DNA of 64,000 nt from Adiantum capillus-veneris (taxonomy: Eukaryota > Streptophyta > Polypodiopsida > Polypodiales > Pteridaceae): the NCBI GenBank assembly GCA_014529385.2, contig CM043966.1, forward strand, positions 143,886,711 to 143,950,710. Reading direction: 5' to 3'. The notes under the pieces were generated by a model that did no database searches, was not told the origin of the DNA, and saw only the letters and a list, made by a program, of their open reading frames with translations. The first letter of the stretch is position 1, and each line of letters begins with the position of its first letter. Shown one piece after another: positions 9,993-20,700 of this stretch. The position numbers and the translations under genes were made by a program.

Positions 9993-10889
9993 TTAGGTCT
10001 TGTGTCACAAGGTATAAATTGCAAGCAGTTTTGTGAGCATCTATCTGCTATGGATAGGAAGGGTATACATGGTGATTCCTTGAAGCAAGAAGAGGATGCT
10101 AGCTCTATGCTGACACCAGAGTCATGTAATGAAGAAGGGTTCTCCCTAGATGAGTGGAGACATGATTCAGTTGAAGATAATTTAGCGATGAGTCAAAAAG
10201 AAAGAAGGGGTGAAGATATTGTGCCAGAGACTAACTCCAAGGAGGTTTTTGAGCAGTCGGTTACAAGTGACCGGGAGCATACCTACCAGGATGATTTGGA
10301 AAGAGAATTAGACACCATATTTGAGAAGTATTCAAAGTTTTATGCTATAAAGCTGGAGAGGTATTTGGTAAAAGGTGAGAGAATTGATGAGAGGTTTACC
10401 ATGCACATTTATGATGTTTCTCTCGATGTTGAGAAAGGCTATCTAGAGGATTCTTTTGAGAATGAAGATGCAGATTCAGACTTCTATGCGAAAGAGGTAC
10501 ATATGGATTTACAGGTTGGTCAGAAGGTTGAAGTGCAATTTCAAAAATCTTTCAAGTATATTACAGGAAGCCAAGAAGTGTTTTTTGAAGAGGAGGATGA
10601 GGAACTTATGTCTCTACGTCATGAATATTTTGCGCATAATGGAGATTTGTTACAGATGTTTTGGAGACAGATGTATATAACAATTCCTTCTGATCCGAGA
10701 GCAATTAAAAGATGCGGAGAATCTCAATGCTTAGTACAATACAAGTTTTTGAGTTACCCATATGATCCTGGAGGAGGTCATGGGATGACAGGGGATACAA
10801 TTGCTTTCAAAAGTTACCATGAGGTTGGCACATGCCGGAGGATGTGCAGGTTTAGAGGGGGTGGATGTCGTGATGTGACACGTACATAG
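9993..10889 (+). pseudogene. 3' part of acidic ORF split by TRG1
   Basis: This continues the frame of 1-1119 after the TRG1 insertion; the in-frame ATG-like starts around 9975 lie in LTR sequence and are not the native start. About 298 codons, acidic, ending in a glycine-rich stretch (YPYDPGGGHGMTGD) and a C/R-rich tail (RMCRFRGGGCRDVTRT). The last codons are read through a purine-rich tract (10851-10865) and into TGTCGTGATGTGAC, which looks like the start of an LTR. Polyproteins of LTR elements commonly end this way. I see no integrase, RT or RNase H motif. Function unknown. Confidence 0.5.
10851..10865 (+). promoter_or_regulatory. Probable polypurine tract of outer LTR element
   Basis: TTTAGAGGGGGTGGA directly precedes TGTCGTGATGTGAC. 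A purine run against a TGT start is the usual junction to a 3' LTR. Confidence 0.5.
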
Positions 10890-11690
10890 TGGGAACACAT
10901 GCTACAAGAGTTATCTTGTAATTTTTTAGATACATAATTATCTTTCCTATAATGTACATATGCATATTTAAGTATAATAATAAGCGTTCTATCTAATCCT
11001 ATTATTTTTCTCAAGGGTAACCTATTCTTACTTTACCATCAGAAAATACTATGGGAAAAGCATCAATAGCTCCGCCTCTTTAACTTGGGGCAAAAAGCAT
11101 TGATTCTTTATTTCTACTATCTCATTATCATCTCACACCCTAGCTAGATCCTATATCTAGGGTAAACTCCAATATATATATATTCTATGTATTTTTCATA
11201 TTTTTCTTATATTTCTTTTTAAATAGCTACTAGGAGGGAATCATATCCTAGTGGGACACTAGGTGGCATGATTTCAAAGATACACTTATTTTAATGCATT
11301 ATTGCAAGCAAGATTACAAAACTTTATCAAGGAGCAATGTCATGCTTTCATATGGCATGAGGTGTCCGTTGGAATTAAATGAAAGTCTAGGCTAAGGAGA
11401 CCACATGAAGACTTTTGTTGCCATAAATGGACCCTATTTTAATGAATTTCTTACACAAGGTTCCAATCCGAATTCGAAAACGATTTTAAAATGAAAATCG
11501 TAGCTAATGAGCTGAAGTTTTTGCCCATATTTTTACGTTTTTATTTGAAGCCACGGTTAAGGAGATATCATCAAAATACTGGACCCCAGTCTGCCCACAT
11601 CATGCAGGGGCAGCTCATTTCCAACTTTTCCAATTCCTGTTCACACTGGCTCCTCTCTTCTTGTGTAAACCCTCGGGGGTTCACTTCACC

Positions 11691-11700
11691 TATAAAAGGG
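11691..11700 (+). promoter_or_regulatory. TATA box in probable LTR
   Basis: TATAAAAGGG, a close match to the plant TATA consensus, about 820 bp into the proposed LTR. The position is reasonable for an LTR promoter at the U3/R border. Confidence 0.4.
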
Positions 11701-12041
11701 GACCTCTTCTTCCTTGGAAGAAAGTCAAGCATTCAAGCCATTAATGAGAGGAATTCTTGAGGGAGTGAGTAGTAATGCCTAATTGTACTTAGCCCCATTA
11801 ACATAAGCCCAAGCTTACACTTTCTCCTAGAGGGAGACTAGCCATTCTTACAACAAGCGAACCTTGGAAGATCAACTCTAATCAAAGAAGGTCTTGCACT
11901 TGATGTATCAATCAAAGTGAAATTATCCACTCTTCTTCTCTCTCCATCAATAATGGTGCCAAAGGGTTTGTCAAGTAAGATGTGTTTTACATTGATGTTT
12001 TCTTGATTTCTTGTTGTTTTCATTTTCATCTCTAATCCAAC

Positions 12042-12050
<9 letters not shown>

Positions 12051-12087
<37 letters not shown>
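12051..12087. repeat. (TA)n microsatellite
   Basis: Near-perfect TA dinucleotide run. Confidence 0.95.
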
Positions 12088-12091
<4 letters not shown>

Positions 12092-12262
12092 CTAATCTCA
12101 TCTCCTTAACCAAACCTATCTCTCTCATTCTTAGTAATTCATCCTCTCTAGGTTCTCTTGCTACAGGTACATCTCTCCCCGTAGTATCCTTATTGCCTAC
12201 GGGTAAGAATAGGGCCTGGGAGGGAAACTTCTCATCTCTTCACTTCTCTCATACTATCCTAG

Positions 12263-12720
12263 ATGAATAACCCACATGATGATCATTTCTATCGCTTTCA
12301 CTCTGTACGATCCATTAGAATTAATGTATGGATTAGCCGTAAAATACACTTTCAACAACGTATAGTGTTTCTCTTTGGCCCAGAAAGGCTCAATGAAATA
12401 CTCCTATCACCGGATCCCATTATACTACCTCTCGTAGACTATAACTTTTCTTTTGACGTAAGCGTAGTTATCTTGCTATGAACCAATAAGTTTTGTACAC
12501 ACAATTAATCCCAATCACTAGACAAAATATATATATTATGGTAAGCACAAAACTACAATTCCAAAGAACAATTCGTAGCCTATTTGGTCAGCCAAGATTG
12601 AATGCCATTAACTCATCTATTAACCCTTTCATATTACCCATGATACGATATGACCATAGCCTTGATGTTTTCATCTTTGTGTTATTTTCATATTTTCTTT
12701 TGTGTTCTTTATTTGTGCGT
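12263..12720 (+). other. Two diverged copies of an unknown ~60-residue coding module
   Basis: I do not recognise this sequence. Frame 12263-12481 contains RIVFLFGPERLNEILLSP followed by IILPLVDYNFSFDV. Frame 12493-12759, in another phase, contains RSLFGQPRLNAINSSINP then FILPMIRYDHSLDV. The similarity is clearer in protein than in DNA, as expected for an old duplication of coding sequence. The two are separated by a stop and a frame change, so neither is likely expressed as is. A remnant of a mobile-element gene is possible. Confidence 0.3.
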
Positions 12721-12759
12721 GTGAGTGCAAGAGAGAATGGGTGGGCTTCTTTGATTTGA

Positions 12760-13695
12760 CTTCTTTCCAATCCCTTGTCTTCATGGCATCTATGGTTTAA
12801 CTCCTTCTAGATCATGTGCCAAACGTGCTGGCATTCTTACGCTCAACCGCCTCACTAGAAGTCTTCACATATTCTCCCCCCTTGTTGCGTACGCACACAC
12901 GCAGTTGGGTACACACGAGTGCATGTATTCTTGAGCCTCCTCCTCACATGTTTGTTTCTCCAGCTCCCTTGAAACTTCAACGATTACACAATTTCTTAAC
13001 CTGGCTCCACACACACACACACACGGATTCATTTGATTGTTTAATTTTTGAGAGATCTCCTTGGTTTCCTGAGGCCTGGATCTGTACCCTCTTCATGAAC
13101 ACCTGCTTAATGGTTTAGACAGGTTCAAATATCTTCCTATATGCTTCCACACACAACACACACACACATACACACACCAGGGTTTGTACACGAAAAAAAA
13201 TGGTATTTCTCTACTTTTTATGAATGCTAACCCACCGTCTAGCATCTGCATGGCTCGAAGGATTAACATCGATGCAACACGATTACACAATATACATACA
13301 TAGCTGCTACTCAACGCAAGCTTGGATTTGATTGAATACACAACGTGTACTATCTGGAGATTGATGGATGGAGATGATTGGAATAAATCTACCTTTCATA
13401 CATTAGGCTCGTTGACTACGATCATACAGGTAGGTGCATCTACACCTACTCAGTACAATCATACTTTTCTAATAGGCTTTTGAATGAAAATTTATTTGGT
13501 ATACGCGACAATTTTTATAAATATTTGGCTCATTGGACTAAAAAATTCCACTGGTGGTGCATTTGAATTAATACAAGCTAAGCATATTTCTAATGTCATC
13601 CTCCTTGGTTATTAGGGTATACTTATTGATATAACAATTCTAGTTCTGTATGGATATCAATCTTCTAAGAACTTGTTTTGCATTTGGTAGTTTGA
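12760..13695. other. Unassigned DNA with CA microsatellites
   Basis: Contains (AC)n runs near 13007-13024 and 13144-13177. No coding or element signature found. Confidence 0.5.
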
Positions 13696-13810
13696 CACTA
13701 CAAGAGGTTCTTCATATTAGCGACACTAGAAGTACGATGCTCAAATGTGAAAATCCATGATGCCGCTATGCTATTTGTTGATTAGCGACAAGCATAGCGA
13801 CGTCGATAGG
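13696..13810 (+). repeat. CACTA-1 terminus and subterminal repeats
   Basis: CACTACAAGAGG followed by several units of the form TAGCGAC in both orientations. In En/Spm-type elements such units bind the element's TNPA-like protein. Confidence 0.75.
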
Positions 13811-14024
13811 GGTAAAAAAATAAACCGAGCTCCAAAAACTTTGTCCACTACATTCATTCTAATGTAGATGTGTGTGTGTAGATTTCTTGTATCCACAAAT
13901 ATAGGCATTGACCAATAAAAACGAGATTATAACCTGGTGGTTCTGATCTCCATGCACATCTAGACTGAGGTGTGCGGGGATTGGACATGACTAGAGAATG
14001 TGAGGTAGTTTACAGTGTGATCTA

Positions 14025-14032
14025 AGAGAGAG

Positions 14033-14063
<31 letters not shown>
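14025..14063. repeat. (GA)n microsatellite
   Basis: Near-perfect GA run with one interruption (AGAGCGAGAG). Confidence 0.95.
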
Positions 14064-14069
<6 letters not shown>

Positions 14070-14257
14070 TATCGTCCACGGAGGTCAAATATGACCCATG
14101 GGATCGGATGCAAAACATTACAGGGAAATACGTGTACGTAAAGACAAGATATACATGCCAGTTAAAGACTGAGGGTCCATTGGGAGGGTGAAAGAAAGGG
14201 AACAAAAACCTAAGGGGGAGTAGTTGAGGGGAGAGCCCCCTTTGAAGTCGGAAAATC

Positions 14258-14839
14258 CTAAATGATAGTTTTACTGCCTCGGTAGACTGACCATTTACCT
14301 TGTTTGCGGGCTTCAAACATCTTCTTGAGCTCATGCTTTTTAATTTTGAGTTGATTTGTTGTCAACTCCTTGGAAATCCAAAGATTTGTTCCTTTGAGAA
14401 GATGAGATTGACATAGAAACTTCAACCGCTCGTCTTTATCCTTGAAAGTAAAGGTGCAATGCTCGGGACGTACATGTCGATGTGTGTCATTGATCCAAGC
14501 AACGATCTCTGGCTTGATGTTGACTGGTTGAAGAATGTCATTGAGCTTGGTAATTGCTTCTTCAAGGGTGTCCTCAACGGTGCACCACGATGAGAGAAGC
14601 CCACCAATGTGGACCTTCAGGGCATTCTCTTCTTGAAGTTTTCGTTCACAGAGATCCTTTGTTACACAAGTCTTCACTTGGGTGATGGTTTCTGAGTGAG
14701 CTTGGCTAACCTTTTCCTTAACCTCCTTTACCTTGTCGGTGGCGATGTTAGCCATGGAATTGAAGCGTTCTTCTAGCTTGTTGAGGCGATTTTTGAGCTC
14801 AAAATTCTCTTTTATGACTTGATCCAGAGTTGCTCGAAG
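14258..14839 (-). CDS. Coiled-coil protein resembling LINE ORF1p C-terminal half (partial)
   Basis: Open minus-strand frame of about 193 codons following a TAG at 14842-14840; the first ATG is at 14755. The N-terminal part (LRATLDQVIKENFELKNRL onward) has heptad spacing of a coiled coil. The C-terminal part has HVRPEHCTFTFKDKDERLKF, then LKGTNLWISKELT and a basic tail with KWSVYRGSKTII. That order (coiled coil, RRM-like strand, domain with LKGT-x-[IL]-W-I and R-G-x-K) is what LINE-1 type ORF1 proteins and related nucleic-acid chaperones show. No endonuclease or RT is nearby. It lies inside CACTA-1 on the opposite strand, so it is either inserted or captured. The assignment rests on motif resemblance only. 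Confidence 0.4.
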   Translation of the reverse strand, partial: LRATLDQVIKENFELKNRLNKLEERFNSMANIATDKVKEVKEKVSQAHSETITQVKTCVTKDLCERKLQEENALKVHIGGLLSSWCTVEDTLEEAITKLNDILQPVNIKPEIVAWINDTHRHVRPEHCTFTFKDKDERLKFLCQSHLLKGTNLWISKELTTNQLKIKKHELKKMFEARKQGKWSVYRGSKTII

Positions 14840-15333
14840 CTAAGTAATACGATAGAGTTTGTTAGGGACTGCTAGCACCGTTGCAAAACTCGGTTGTGTT
14901 CTCGCAGGTGCCTTTGGGGTATTCATCCACATGCTTACGATGGTCTAAGATCCAAGAACGACTTAATGAGGACCCTATGGGAACCACATTTAGGTTTGAG
15001 AAAAGACCATAAAAACGATTATTCGGATGACGTGCCTGTGTTGAGCAACATTTGCTTCATGTGGAGTCATGCCTGTGTCGAGCAAGACTCGCTACAGCCC
15101 ATAGAATCGCCTTCGGAAACCTGTGGACATACTCCCGAACATGCACGACCGGATGTTGCTGAAAATCAATGGGCGACAGTTGACTTGCTGCTGCTAGAAA
15201 TCCATGGGTGACAGAAGAACTAGTTATGTTGCTGCTTGTGTAGCGCAGGGCAGGGCTAGTTCCTAATGCCCTCCCATAGGGCTGCCCTTGTCCCCAGGGA
15301 GGACCACCTCACAGAGCTGGTTGTAACCTAAAC

Positions 15334-15335
<2 letters not shown>

Positions 15336-15394
<59 letters not shown>
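15336..15394. repeat. (GA)n microsatellite
   Basis: Long, almost perfect GA run, inside CACTA-1. Confidence 0.95.
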
Positions 15395-15399
<5 letters not shown>

Positions 15400-15694
15400 A
15401 CAGAGGATTCCAATAGAAGATTAAATTTATGTCTAGGTTATAAGGTTTTTACATTCATTATGAGTAGTCACGTGGATGTGGGGCCGTCCAATCGAAACAC
15501 CTATCTCTCAACAAGGATCTTATGTCCTTGTTATCAATGCAGACATGCTGTGAGAAAAACAAGACGCGTTTCTTTGCAGCATGTTCGTAAATTTGGCAAG
15601 TTTGACCCATCTATTTTAGATTGAGTTCTTATCGATTCCAACTCATTGGACTCTAACACTAGCCAAAAGGCCACAATCTTGCAACCCAATAGAC

Positions 15695-16735
15695 GTGTTT
15701 GTAGACGCTTCGATCGTAGCATACGTGAGGCCACAAGATGCACCCTCTGATAGCTCAGAGATTGATCATGCAGACCAAATTTCCAACGAGGCTATGTTTG
15801 AGCCCGAGATTGATGAAATGATTGAGACAATCATGGATTCGGAAAGGCTTATCTATGATGACATGAAAAGTGAAGCCGATACGCCATTGTATGGTGGAGC
15901 ACATGTGTCTAGATTGAAGGCGCTCCTAGTTCTTCTCAACATGCAGACAAAGTTTGGATAGAGTGACACTAGTGTCATAGCGCTTTTCAAGTGATCTATT
16001 ACAATGTCTAATGATCCGATAGATTACTTACACAAGCATACCGCATTTCTTTTGCTGTGTAGATTGCTCAAAGAGCACATATAACTAGTTGAAAATGTGA
16101 TGCCACATTCAAGAGAGGAAGCAAGAAAGATCTTTCAAAACATGGGGATGGATTACAATTTGATTTGGGCTTGTCCTAACGACTGCATTATTTTCAGAGG
16201 GGAATGCATAGACTTGGAAAAGTGTCCAAAATGTGATTCTGAAAGATATCCACAAAAGATTTTGCGGCACTTTCCTCTGCTACCTTGCATCAAGCATTTC
16301 AGCCACCCTAACATCATAGCATGAGGAGAATAGATCTTCAGATGATGTGTTGCGGATTTGTGCAAATTGCACAGCCTGGAAACATATAGATGACACATGG
16401 ATGGATTTTGCCAGGGAGCCTTTAAATTTGCACATTGGCCTAGCTATGGATTGCGTAAATCCATTTGGTCAGAGGTCAACATCTTACAATGTATGGCAAG
16501 CTGTCATCGTCAACTACAACATTCCCCCGTGGTTGACAACCAAGAAGGGGCACTTGTTTCTAAGATTGATTGTGTCAGGGCGGTATAAAGTGAAGAATAT
16601 GGATGTGTAACCTCATCCACTATTGTAAGAGATACAAAAATTGTGGATTGGAATAGATGTGGTGGATATGAGCCAACACACAGGTCGACGCAATGCTTTG
16701 ATCAGGGGATTTATAATGTGGACCAAGCATGACTA
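15695..16735 (+). pseudogene. CACTA transposase TNPD-like (Transposase_21), degenerate
   Basis: Pieces in shifting frames match the conserved order of plant CACTA TNPD proteins. These are LYGGAHVSRLKALLVLLNMQ followed by KFG, a TAG where W is expected, then SDTS; then SREEARKIFQNMGMDYNLIW with ACPNDCIIFRGECIDLEKCP and CDSERYPQKILRHFPLLPCI; then AWKHIDDTWMDFAREPLNLH with MDCVNPFGQRSTSYNVW and NYNIPPWLTTKKGHLFL; and finally VDMSQHTGRRNALIRGF with MWTKHDYSG. The cysteine pairs and the AWKHxD signature are recognisable. Several stops and frameshifts exclude function. The protein would cut and join element ends. Confidence 0.75.
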
Positions 16736-17429
16736 TTCCGGACTAACAGAATGTTAGGTGATATATACTCAAACTGAAACACTATAAACCTTGGTTTTTA
16801 TCAAGCTTATCTATTGTCATTTGTATACATGTAGGGAATCAAACAAGTAGATATAGAGCATCTATCAAATGTGGATCAACTTTAGAGGATTGGTGATCTG
16901 AAAGCACTCATGTAAGTTATGTGGCTCTTGAAGGTGGTATTTCATCCTACAAAGTCTGCATTAAAGTGGTGGTATGTCATAGAGGTATCCCCTTGTAGTG
17001 CACGGATGTATGAGGACTACCATGTGCCAATCACAGCGGAATCAGTGGAGGAGATCAGAAAGGATGCTGAGTCAAAAGCTGTTGAGGTGGTGAAAGACGA
17101 GCCTGGTGCTGCTACTCTCTATGGAATGCATATAGAGGATCTACAAAATTAAACGAAGGACATCTGCCTAAACGGAGAGCTCTATATAGACATAGGGAGT
17201 TATGCAGAGTTAAGCAAGGATGAGAGAGAGACCTCATAAAGCCATAAACATTGTATTTGAGAAATTGCTCCTTTTTATAATATATATTGTATTCACGTCG
17301 AGTTTTACCCATTCTTGTCTCTATGCTATACTTGAGAAATTTAAATTGTGTCTATTCAAATTATAACTTGATCATATTTTCTTCTCCATTCATCATTAAG
17401 ATTTAATGTTCGTGTGTTTAATGCAGGTA
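16736..17429 (+). other. Inter-gene part of CACTA-1
   Basis: A short open stretch (16919-17152, containing KWWYVIEVSPCSARMYEDYH) may be another decayed exon of the transposase gene. It is followed by AT-rich sequence and an acceptor-like TTTAATGCAG near 17426. No confident assignment. Confidence 0.35.
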
Positions 17430-18600
17430 TGTATGATGATCAGTTTCTTTCTTTGTTGTCACCCTAGCAGAGGACGTGGTACAAGGAGCGTCATCGGTCT
17501 GGAGTACCATCGCGTCATTCCACTCCTTCAGTGTCTCCCTCTATTTTGAAGCATGTAGCGTGCTCCGAGATTTTGGTGTTGACGAGATGATCTACACACT
17601 CTTCTAGGCATTGATACTGTGGTGGTGGCGGCGGTAGTTTCTATGGAGATGTCGTTGCTGATGCTTCGACACCACCACGTAGTCGACGAGGCTCCTTATC
17701 TTCCCCTTCTTTGCCCACCCCCACACTAACCACGACATTGCCATCTACTCCAGGTTTTGCATAGCTATCTACTGTTTTTGGCTACACACCACTCACTACT
17801 CCTCCAAGAGTCACCCCAGTCGACACTCCTCGCTTTGGGGCCCAGACTCTAGTGGAGACACCTGTCCTCCATACTCCCATCAAGATGCCACTTGATACTC
17901 CACTCGAGACCCTTGCCAAGACATCCGAGTTTATGCGGTACAGGGAAGAGGGCTTATCGTACTCGATCAATATGAGTGGCTGCATCATCTTGGTTGACGA
18001 TGGCAAGAAGGTGATCTCGCGCACACGCGGCCTTTTCTCTCAGGTGTTTCGACACTACAGACTAAACACATGGAGTGAAGTTCCAAATGAATTAATAGAC
18101 AGAGTCATCAGCATGATTCATGATGAGTTTCTCGTGTCAAGTTGGGATGAGCACTTCAATGAATACCTGATGAAGGTGTGGATGCACAAATACTGCAAGC
18201 ACAAGTTTTCTAAAGTGCAAAAAGAAATAAAGAATGGGTGGAACAACCCAGATTGACTGGCCAAAGAAGATTGGAAGAATGAAAAGCGAGCAAAGCGTGA
18301 GAATCCTGACAAGTGGAAGCAACAAAAGGAGGCAGCCAAAGTGCGAGTAGATGCAGGGAGCTCATACCACTTGGGGAGCGATGGGTGGACATCATTTGAG
18401 GCCAATTTTGTAAGTGTTTTTGCATTGGCCTTTAGGTTTGGTAGTTATGGATAATTGTACTTTTAAATTATAACATAACGTATTATTTGTATGTTTTGAA
18501 CAATGGTCAATGATAGGACGTGACCCCACACCGTACAAGCGTGAGTATGTAGGCAGAAAGGGCTTACATGCCCTTATGGAAAGAGCAACAAGCCTCTGAA
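17430..18600 (+). pseudogene. Ptta/En/Spm (Transposase_24) gene copy, degenerate
   Basis: Homologous along its length to the better gene at 62748-64000. A serine/proline-rich N-terminus with glycine run (17600-17640) is followed by a TP-repeat region (VDTPRFGAQTLVETPVLHTP), then the conserved domain with WSEVPNELIDRVISMIHDEF and MHKYCKHKFSKVQKEIKNGW. TGA at 18254-18256 replaces a tryptophan (NNPD-stop-LAKEDW). The intron donor is kept at 18410 (GTAAGT), but the acceptor AG is AA at 18502-18503. The next exon (18504-18599) reads WSMIGRDPTPYKREYVGRKG. Further stops occur upstream. Non-functional. Confidence 0.8.
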
Positions 18601-18829
18601 TACATTATTTCAAACGTTTTGAACTTGGGATACTCAATGTCGACATCTTCCTGAAACATCAATGCTGGTAAGTTCTCGAACTTAAGTCTCCAATATATTT
18701 CTTCGAATTTTCAAACAATAACAATTTTTCCAGTTTCCTAACCTAGGCTTTGATACCACGTGTGAGGTACCCTCCTTTTGCAAATGGATATGGCAATGGG
18801 GTGGGGACCTCACACAAAGTTTTGAGCTA

Positions 18830-20700
18830 GTTGTGGTTCTTGAGACTCAAGAGCATGCAAGGGGAATTAGAAATGAGCATGGGAGAACTTGGAAAAAAAA
18901 ATCAAATTATCCTGAAAATAAGAGTATTTCATGCAAGACCCCAAAATGGTGACAAAGATACATTTTTAGAATGGGTAATTTGGTTAGGGAATTTTTTCTA
19001 TCAAGCTGCTAAGGGAATTTGAATGCCTCTATGATCAATTATCAAGGATTGAAAAGGCTACCCTCAGAGAAGACAATGCTTGTTTTGCAGGCAATGGCGG
19101 TCAAACAAATTTTGGAGTTTCTACTCGAGGAAAATGAAGTTAAACAAGATTAAAAGACCCATTGGAATGAGGCTCAACAAGTAGTATCACTGCTAGCTAA
19201 GAGATAATGAAAAAGAGATAGTAATGTGATTAGTCAACTCAAGCCCCAAACATTCCTAGGAGTCCAAAAAATCTTGTTACTATGGTTCCAAAGAGTGGAA
19301 AATCCATCTTGGTTGATATTATCAAGGGAATTCAAGATTTGAAGTTAAAGTGTGGAAGGTTTAGAGAAAAGGGGCAACCCTCAAGCCATTCTATAGGGCA
19401 AAGACTTCAAAACAGAGATGGATTTGTAAATAGATGCATATGGTGTGATAGTATTGACATGCAAGGAGGGATTGTGAGAGTTTCAATGATGCTTTGATGA
19501 AGGAGCTTATTTTCTTTAACGATGGAAATATTCACATAAGTGAAATAGGTAAGCTCTTGGTACAAACTTTGGAAAAGGAGAGATGAAGAAGCTAGTTGAG
19601 GACATGGCTACTAGCCATGCCATCTCAATGGTTGAGGAAGTCGCTTTGTGGACTGAATGTAGAACCTATTCTCAAGAAAGGAGTTAGGGTTTGAGAAGAA
19701 GTATCTAATGTTATTGGAGACTTGTAGACATGCAAAATATAATCTGCTATGGGGGGGGGGAATGACTAAAGAGGTTTTGCCTGATGCTAGAGATTGCATC
19801 AGGCATGAAATAGGTTGGGATGATCCCGTAGACTCTTTACTAGTGCATGCGTACATTGACAAATTTGAAATCAATGTAGCTGTTGTTGAAGAGAAACGTA
19901 GGAATGCAAATGGGGATGAAGGAATTTAGAAAAGGGCCACAAGGAGTGGAGGTAGAAATGACACAATGCCTCCTAGATTAGCTTCTCTACATTAGATGCA
20001 TATCCCTAAACTGCCTATACAAGAGGCCTCTAAAGAAAAGAAGAAGGAAGCAACAATAGCCAAAGCAAAGGGTTTGGCCTACAAACTCCAATTTGATTTT
20101 GAATAGTAAGGTGGAATTTTTCTTGGGTGAGGTTCTTGACATAGCAAAACGAGAGTTCCATGAAGAAACAATATCAATCACTAAGAGCAAGTGGTAGTTT
20201 TTTTATTGAATCTATCTATATACAGGGTGAAGGCGAGATTTGAGATGCATAGGGAGTAGAGGTTTATAGAGAGAAAGATGATGAAATTGTTGTTGGATGC
20301 TACAAGTCTAGGGGAGGAATACACCTCACAAGATTATATTACTCCAAGACTCATTGGACAAGAGTGACTACTGAGACCCTAGTAAAAGTGTGATACTTAG
20401 AAGATCCATACATTGTGTTGATAGATCATGGGTCAACGATTAACCTCATGTCAAAGAATATATATCAAAAAGGAAAATGGCCAATTGATATGAATCATGG
20501 ATGGATGATTTGTGCAGCAACAAACAACTCATCAAGGGAGTTGTATGGAGCTTGTCTCAATGTAAGGATAACTATACGGGATGTGAAAAATGACAAAACT
20601 TTATTTTTCCAAGATATGTCTACATACCCTCTTATCCTTGGGAAGTAATGCTACTCATATGGACACAAAGGTGATGGACAATGGATAATCTTATGCTAGT
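18830..20700 (+). pseudogene. Gypsy-type Gag-protease remnant
   Basis: Broken frames preserve retroelement motifs in order: a zinc-finger remnant RCIWCDSIDM (19435-19465) and a LGTNFGKGEMKKLVEDM segment (about 19556-19605). Next come GWDDPVDSLLVHAYIDKFEI (19815-19875) and AKGLAYKLQFDFE followed by FLGEVLDIAKREFHEETISI (20060-20180). Last is an aspartic-protease core with active-site loop VLIDHGSTINLMS (20415-20455) and YPLILGK (20628-20648), after which MDTKVMDNG appears in a shifted frame. The pattern matches Gag-PR of some gypsy families. Many stops; no LTRs, RT or integrase could be tied to it. D-H-G is unusual for the protease triad. Confidence 0.65.

Larger units (their letters stand above)
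10866..12200 (+). repeat. Probable 3' LTR of outer element (right end uncertain)
   Basis: Starts TGTCGTGATG after a polypurine tract. It contains a good plus-strand TATA box (TATAAAAGGG at 11691-11700) followed by a leader-like region and a long TA microsatellite. The partner LTR would lie left of the window, so the end cannot be fixed; somewhere between about 12080 and 12280 is likely. No gene is supported here. Confidence 0.4.
13696..18600 (+). mobile_element. Decayed CACTA (En/Spm) transposon, CACTA-1
   Basis: The left end is CACTACAAGAGG at 13696, the form typical of plant CACTA termini and identical to the CACTA-2 end at 62145. It is followed by subterminal TAGCGAC-type units (about 13719-13800). 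Downstream lie a TNPD-like transposase pseudogene (15695-16735) and a Transposase_24 pseudogene (17430-18600) on the same strand, the normal order. No matching CCTCTTGTAGTG end was found, so the right boundary is unknown and 18600 is only the end of recognisable coding sequence. Confidence 0.75.

Noticed and set aside
13110-13140. GGTTCAAAT as a tRNA T-arm
   Set aside because: No paired acceptor, D or anticodon stems around it; I found no tRNA gene in the window.
16989-17000. CCCCTTGTAGTG as a possible right end of CACTA-1
   Set aside because: Differs from the expected CCTCTTGTAGTG, lies before the Transposase_24 gene and lacks subterminal repeats.
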